This document shows positions 38,061-42,728 of a stretch of DNA of 42,728 nt, in pieces. Below the pieces are notes generated by a model. The model worked only from the letters and a program-made list of their open reading frames with translations. It made no database searches and had not been told where the DNA came from. Where the stretch lies: contig NZ_PTRE01000018.1 in NCBI RefSeq assembly GCF_002965065.1, positions 1 to 42,728 on the forward strand. Direction: 5' to 3'. This stretch comes from Escherichia sp. MOD1-EC7003 (GTDB lineage: Bacteria; Pseudomonadota; Gammaproteobacteria; Enterobacterales; Enterobacteriaceae). Position 1 is the stretch's first letter; every line of letters begins with the position of its first letter. The translations under genes and the position numbers were made by a program.

Positions 38061-40876
38061 CAGGCAAACTTACGTTTTTCACCGTCACCGGCGACGTTGC
38101 TGACACAGCGGCCGCAGATTTCTGCGTGTTCCACCACCTTGCCGACATCCTGGGTGTAGTGCCAGCAGCGCGGGCACTTCTCACCTTCGGCTTTACTCAA
38201 CGCGACTTTCAGCCCTTTGAGCACTTCGCTCTGCTGAGCATCAGCAGGTGCGTCGTTATAGTCTGCAACGGTAGCGCCGGAGGTCAACAGGACAAATCGT
38301 AATTCATCGCCCAGCGCGGTCAGTTTCGCCGCCAGTTCCGGTTCTGCATACAGCGTCACTGCTGCTTCCAGCGAGCCACCCACTTTCTTGTCGGCACGTG
38401 CTTGCTCAATGACTTTGTTCACTTCGCCACGCACTTTCAACAGCTCATCCCAGAACGCATCATTCATCGCTTCGCTGTCTGCCAGACCAAACAGGTCTTC
38501 GTACCACTCACCGGTGAAGACGTATTTTTCACGTTCGCCCGGCAGGTAGCCCCACACTTCATCAGCGGTGAAGGAGAGGATTGGTGCCATCCAGCGAACC
38601 AGCGCTTCTGCGATGTGATACAGCGCAGTCTGGCAGCTACGACGCGCCACACTGTCCGCTTTGGCGGTGTACTGACGGTCTTTGATGATGTCGAGGTAGA
38701 AGGACCCCATCTCAACGGAGCAGAAACGCATCAGACGCTGTACCACTTCGTGGAAATCGTATGCTTCGTACGCCTTAAGGATGTCTTCCTGTGCCGCTTT
38801 CGCACAACCTACGGCCCAGCGATCCAGCACGACCATCTCTTCCGGTTTCACCATATCTTTTGCCGGATCAAAACCGTTCAGGTTTGCCAGCAGGAAGCGT
38901 GCAGTGTTACGGATACGACGATAGCTGTCGGCAGCACGTTTCAGGATCTCGTCAGAAACGGCCATTTCACCAGTGTAATCGGTCGATGCCACCCACAGAC
39001 GCAGAATATCCGCGCCCAGTTTGTTCATCACGTCCTGCGGCGAAACGGTGTTGCCGATAGATTTGGACATCTTGCGGCCCTGACCATCCACGGTAAAGCC
39101 GTGAGTCAGCACCTGACGATACGGTGCTTTGCCCTTCATCGCGGTAGAGATCATCAAAGAAGACATGAACCAGCCGCGGTGTTGGTCAGAACCTTCCAGA
39201 TACATGTCTGCAGCGTGACCGGCAAATTCCGGACGCACGTCAACGACGGAGGAATGGGTAGAACCGGAGTCAAACCATACGTCGAGCGTATCCGGCACTT
39301 TCACGTACTGATCTGCTTCATCGCCGAGGATGTCACGCGCATCGAGATCCCACCACGCCTGGATGCCATCAACTTCAACACGTTTGGCCACTTCTTCCAT
39401 CAGTTCGAGGGTACGCGGATGCAGCTCTTCAGTGTCTTTGTGCACGAACAGTGACATCGGTACGCCCCAGGTGCGCTGACGGGAGATACACCAGTCAGGA
39501 CGGTTAGCGACCATCGACTCGATACGCGCCTGGCCCCAGTCAGGGATCCACTGCACACCTTTGATCTCTTTCAGCGACTGTGCACGCAGACCTTTCTGAT
39601 CCATGCTGACGAACCACTGCGGCGTTGCGCGGAAGATGATCGGCGTTTTGTGACGCCAGCAGCACGGATAGCTGTGCTGCATTTTCTCAACGTGCAGCAG
39701 CGCGCCTTTTTCCTGTAGCAGCGCAACGACGATGTCGTTCGCTTTGAAGACGTTCACGCCATCCAGCGACGGGTAAGTGCCCGGCAGATAAGTGCCGTCC
39801 GGGCCAACCGGGTTAGCGGTTTCCAGACCGTATTTCTGACCGATCACATAGTCGTCCGGGCCGTGGCCAGGCGCAGTGTGAACGGCACCGGTACCGGCAT
39901 CCAGGGTAACGTGATCGCCGAGGATTGCCGGAACGTCGAAGCCCATAAACGGATGGGTAAAGCGCAGCAGCTCAAGCTCCGCACCTTTTACCGTGCCGAG
40001 AATGGTGTAATCGGTCACGCCGATACGCTGCATTACGCTTTCCACCAGATCTTTCGCCAGAATCACGGCCTGACCGTCGATCTGCACCAGCGCATAGTCG
40101 AAATCCGGCGCCAGAGAGATTGCGCGGTTGGCAGGCAGAGTCCACGGCGTAGTGGTCCAGATCACCAGCGAGATTGGGCCGTTAACGTTGCTTACGCCAA
40201 ATTTTGCTTTCAGCGCATCCTGATCGACCGCCTGGAAAGCAACGTCGATGGACGGAGAGGTTTTGTCGTAATATTCAACTTCCGCTTCTGCCAGAGCAGA
40301 ACGGCAGTCAACGCACCAGTGAACTGGCTTCGCGCCTTTGTGCAGGTGGCCGTTGCCGATAATTTTGCCCAGTGCGCGGATGATATTGGCTTCAGTTTTG
40401 AAATCCATGGTCAGATACGGGTGCGACCAGTCGCCCAGCACGCCCAGACGGATAAAGTCTTTGCGCTGACCGTCAACCTGGGTCGCAGCGTATTCGCGGC
40501 ACTTGGCACGGAACTCGGCGGCAGTGAATTTCTCACCCGGCTTGCCAAATTCCTGCTCTACTTTCAGCTCGATCGGCAGACCGTGGCAGTCCCAACCAGG
40601 CACATACGGCGAGTCATAACCGGAAAGCCCTTTGGACTTCACGATTATATCTTTCAGAATCTTGTTAACCGAGTGACCAATATGAATGCTGCCATTCGCA
40701 TAAGGAGGGCCATCATGCAGAATGAAGGTTTTTTTACCTTTTTTAGCCGCACGGATGATGCCGTACAGATCATCATCAGTCCAACGCGCCAGCATTCCCG
40801 GTTCACGCTTGGCGAGATCGCCACGCATCGGGAACCCTGTTTCCGGCAAATTCAGGGTTGATTTATAGTCACTCAT
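38060..40876 (-). CDS. ileS: Isoleucyl-tRNA synthetase
   Basis: Class I aminoacyl-tRNA synthetase charging tRNA-Ile, with editing of valine. 938 residues, full length. HIGH motif at 65-68 ([11 protein letters not shown]), KMSKS at 602-606, and a C-terminal zinc site (CPRCWHYT ... CGRC, about 901-924). The CP1 editing domain includes [12 protein letters not shown] and the GHGPDDY loop. Sequence is of the ordinary mupirocin-sensitive type. Between ribF and lspA, in the standard enterobacterial order. Confidence 0.99.
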   Translation of the reverse strand: MSDYKSTLNLPETGFPMRGDLAKREPGMLARWTDDDLYGIIRAAKKGKKTFILHDGPPYANGSIHIGHSVNKILKDIIVKSKGLSGYDSPYVPGWDCHGLPIELKVEQEFGKPGEKFTAAEFRAKCREYAATQVDGQRKDFIRLGVLGDWSHPYLTMDFKTEANIIRALGKIIGNGHLHKGAKPVHWCVDCRSALAEAEVEYYDKTSPSIDVAFQAVDQDALKAKFGVSNVNGPISLVIWTTTPWTLPANRAISLAPDFDYALVQIDGQAVILAKDLVESVMQRIGVTDYTILGTVKGAELELLRFTHPFMGFDVPAILGDHVTLDAGTGAVHTAPGHGPDDYVIGQKYGLETANPVGPDGTYLPGTYPSLDGVNVFKANDIVVALLQEKGALLHVEKMQHSYPCCWRHKTPIIFRATPQWFVSMDQKGLRAQSLKEIKGVQWIPDWGQARIESMVANRPDWCISRQRTWGVPMSLFVHKDTEELHPRTLELMEEVAKRVEVDGIQAWWDLDARDILGDEADQYVKVPDTLDVWFDSGSTHSSVVDVRPEFAGHAADMYLEGSDQHRGWFMSSLMISTAMKGKAPYRQVLTHGFTVDGQGRKMSKSIGNTVSPQDVMNKLGADILRLWVASTDYTGEMAVSDEILKRAADSYRRIRNTARFLLANLNGFDPAKDMVKPEEMVVLDRWAVGCAKAAQEDILKAYEAYDFHEVVQRLMRFCSVEMGSFYLDIIKDRQYTAKADSVARRSCQTALYHIAEALVRWMAPILSFTADEVWGYLPGEREKYVFTGEWYEDLFGLADSEAMNDAFWDELLKVRGEVNKVIEQARADKKVGGSLEAAVTLYAEPELAAKLTALGDELRFVLLTSGATVADYNDAPADAQQSEVLKGLKVALSKAEGEKCPRCWHYTQDVGKVVEHAEICGRCVSNVAGDGEKRKFA

Positions 40877-40918
40877 CAGATTCTCAGTTCCGTATTTCGG
40901 TTTGATTACATAACAGGC

Positions 40919-41860
40919 TTAAGCCGGTTTTGTTAGCCCAAAAAATTCGCGGGCGGTTAATTCATCACGCGCAATCTGCGCTTTCAGTTCGTCCAGCGAC
41001 GCAAATCGCTGCTCATTGCGTATTTTTTTACGCAGCACTACTTGTATATGGCGACCGTACAGGTCCATTGCAACATCTAACAAATGCACTTCCAGCTGCT
41101 GGCGAATACCAGCAACCGTTGGGCGTGTTCCGATGTTTGCAACGCCGGGTAACGGCGTTTCACCGAGGCCCAGCACTTCCACCGCATAAACCCCTTTCAC
41201 CGGGGAAACCTGACGGCGTAGCGGTACATTCGCCGTCGGGAAACCTATAGTGCGCCCTAATTCATCACCGTGGACCACACGCCCGGAGATGGCAAAGGGG
41301 TGCCCCAGTAAACTCTCTGCCAGAGCCAGATTGTCATCTGCCAGCGCCTGACGCACAGCAGTACTGCTGATACGCACGCCACCTTCACAAAAAGTTTGCG
41401 TACTGGTAATGTCAAAGCCGTATTCCATACCCGCTTTCTGTAATAACAAGAAATCGCCTTCACGACCAGCGCCAAAGCGGAAATCATCACCTACGGCAAG
41501 AAATTTTACCCGCAAATGCCTCACCAGAAGATCGCTGATGAAATTTTGCGCGGTTAACGCCGCGAAACGCCTGTCAAAACGCACACACAGCACGTAATCA
41601 ACGCCACACTCTGCAAGGTAACGCAGTTTTTCCCGCAGCCGGGTCAGTCGTGCCGGGACTTTATCGGTAGCAAACAGTTCCAGTGGTTGAGGTTCAAAAA
41701 GCATCACCATCACCGGTAAGTTGCGCTTGCGCCCTTCTTCCTGCAAGCCCTGTAATAGTGCGCGATGACCGCGGTGCACGCCGTCGAAATTACCAATAGT
41801 CAGCACACACCCTTCTTGCGGGGCCTGGCTGAGATTATGTATGCCGCGTATCAGCTTCAT
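40919..41860 (-). CDS. ribF: Bifunctional riboflavin kinase/FAD synthetase
   Basis: Converts riboflavin to FMN and then FAD. 313 residues. The N-terminal nucleotidyltransferase half has TIGNFDGVHRGHRALL (about residues 21-36, HxGH-type) and ISSTAVRQAL; the C-terminal kinase half has GRTIGFPTANV and GVYAVEVLGLG. 42 bp precede ileS. yaaY ends 7 bp upstream, so ribF may be read from an rpsT-divergent promoter. Confidence 0.98.
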   Translation of the reverse strand: MKLIRGIHNLSQAPQEGCVLTIGNFDGVHRGHRALLQGLQEEGRKRNLPVMVMLFEPQPLELFATDKVPARLTRLREKLRYLAECGVDYVLCVRFDRRFAALTAQNFISDLLVRHLRVKFLAVGDDFRFGAGREGDFLLLQKAGMEYGFDITSTQTFCEGGVRISSTAVRQALADDNLALAESLLGHPFAISGRVVHGDELGRTIGFPTANVPLRRQVSPVKGVYAVEVLGLGETPLPGVANIGTRPTVAGIRQQLEVHLLDVAMDLYGRHIQVVLRKKIRNEQRFASLDELKAQIARDELTAREFFGLTKPA

Positions 41861-41867
41861 GTTTGGC

Positions 41868-42086
41868 TCAAAACAGTGAAAATCGTCCGAGTATACCTTG
41901 TACAGCGGTCAAGGTTAACCGGCGATTGAGTACCGAAATCAGAAAGAAGTGGCTTTTCATTGCCATGGCGCAAATCATGGGAAGAAACTGACCGCGTGCT
42001 GCAATTTTTATCGCGGAAAAGCTGTATTCACACCCCGCAAGCTGGTAGAATCCTGCGCCATCACTACGTAACGAGTGCCGGCACAT
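41868..42086 (-). CDS. yaaY: Small uncharacterised protein YaaY
   Basis: 72-residue open reading frame, MCRHSLRSDGAGFYQLAGCE..., nearly the same as the annotated YaaY of E. coli. No known domain. It has a modest hydrophobic patch but no clear membrane segment. It ends 7 bp before ribF and overlaps the rpsT-divergent promoter region. Whether it is translated is uncertain; its retention may only reflect the conserved regulatory DNA. Confidence 0.55.
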   Translation of the reverse strand: MCRHSLRSDGAGFYQLAGCEYSFSAIKIAARGQFLPMICAMAMKSHFFLISVLNRRLTLTAVQGILGRFSLF

Positions 42087-42141
42087 TAACGGCGCTTATT
42101 TGCACAAATCCATTGACAAAAGAAGGCTAAAAGGGCATATT
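42046..42141 (+). promoter_or_regulatory. rpsT tandem promoters
   Basis: P2 candidate: TTGACA at 42113-42118, 17-bp spacer, CATATT at 42136-42141. P1 candidate: -10 TAGAAT at 42046-42051 with a weak TGTATT 17 bp upstream. Two promoters are known for rpsT in E. coli. Confidence 0.7.
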
Positions 42142-42167
42142 CCTCGGCCTTTGAATTGTCCATATAG

Positions 42168-42452
<285 letters not shown>

Positions 42453-42728
42453 TCGCCCGCTTGTTATCAGCTTTGTAAAAAAACCCGCATAAAGCGCTGA
42501 GGGATCCCCATAAATCAGCGCTAATAAACCAACACCATATTCTGGTAGGTTTTGGCGAGATGATTAAGAACTGTGCTTAGCACTGTTCGTCTTAAAATTA
42601 GCGGGGAGTGTCGTAAGACATTCTTCGCTAACGTCAGATACGAGATTACCCGCCGTGCTTTAATGCTGTTGGCCTGATATCTCAGATGTAATCCTTTGTT
42701 TTCAGCATGATAGCCAATAAGCCACAGT
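42453..42728. other. Hairpin-rich region after rpsT
   Basis: 276 bp without a convincing gene up to the window end. Three inverted repeats are visible: 42493-42522 (AGCGCTGA and TCAGCGCT, 14-base loop), 42568-42588 (GAACTGTGC, TTA, GCACTGTTC, one mismatch), and 42598-42631 (15-bp arms around GTAA). None is followed by a clear U-run. No rpsT terminator of standard form was recognised. Confidence 0.5.

Noticed and set aside
38402..40861. Long plus-strand frames opposite ileS
   Set aside because: Shadows of ileS; their translations show the His/Arg-rich composition typical of antisense frames.

Overview
This window is chromosomal DNA from Escherichia coli or a very close Escherichia relative. 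Nearly every gene can be named from its protein sequence, and the gene order is the conserved polB-rapA-rluA-djlA-lptD ... ileS-ribF-rpsT block, read here in reverse of the usual K-12 map direction. Comparisons with K-12 are from memory, not from an alignment. Scattered amino-acid differences, two extra genes and one deletion suggest a lineage other than K-12.

Layout. (1) 1-6125, plus strand: polB (DNA polymerase II, with an atypical 5' end), rapA and rluA, followed by a REP/BIME. (2) 6243-7058, minus: djlA, divergent from lptD. (3) 7313-14675, plus: the lptD-surA-pdxA-rsmA-apaG-apaH envelope, cofactor and ribosome operon, carrying an extra DUF4291 gene at its end. A perfect 18-bp inverted repeat that looks like a transposon end follows. 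(4) 14812-17017, minus: folA, a 47-codon stub of kefF (the rest of kefF and all of kefC are missing), and the transporter gene yaaU. (5) 17134-28583: the anaerobic carnitine region. fixABCX (minus) and caiTABCDE (plus) diverge from a shared regulatory region with repeated CaiF half-sites and a CRP site; the activator gene caiF lies beyond caiE. CaiT exchanges carnitine and gamma-butyrobetaine, CaiB and CaiC handle CoA activation, CaiD hydrates or dehydrates, and CaiA reduces crotonobetainyl-CoA with electrons from FixABCX. (6) 28844-33231, minus: carAB (carbamoyl phosphate synthetase) with its tandem P1/P2 promoters. (7) 33688-35972, minus: dapB, an extra DUF805 membrane-protein gene, and rihC. 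(8) 36038-42086, minus: yaaY-ribF-ileS-lspA-fkpB-ispH. (9) 42189-42452, plus: rpsT, then about 276 bp of hairpin-rich non-coding DNA.

Most of the window is ordinary core genome. The parts worth a second look are the folA-apaH interval (DUF4291 cargo plus a palindrome matching the Tn5/IS50 inside end), the kefFC deletion scar fused up to folA, the replaced polB 5' end, the DUF805 insertion between rihC and dapB, a variable LptD loop, and the hairpins after rpsT. I found no clear candidate for a wholly new multi-gene system. The DUF4291 gene and its flanking palindrome come closest to undescribed biology.
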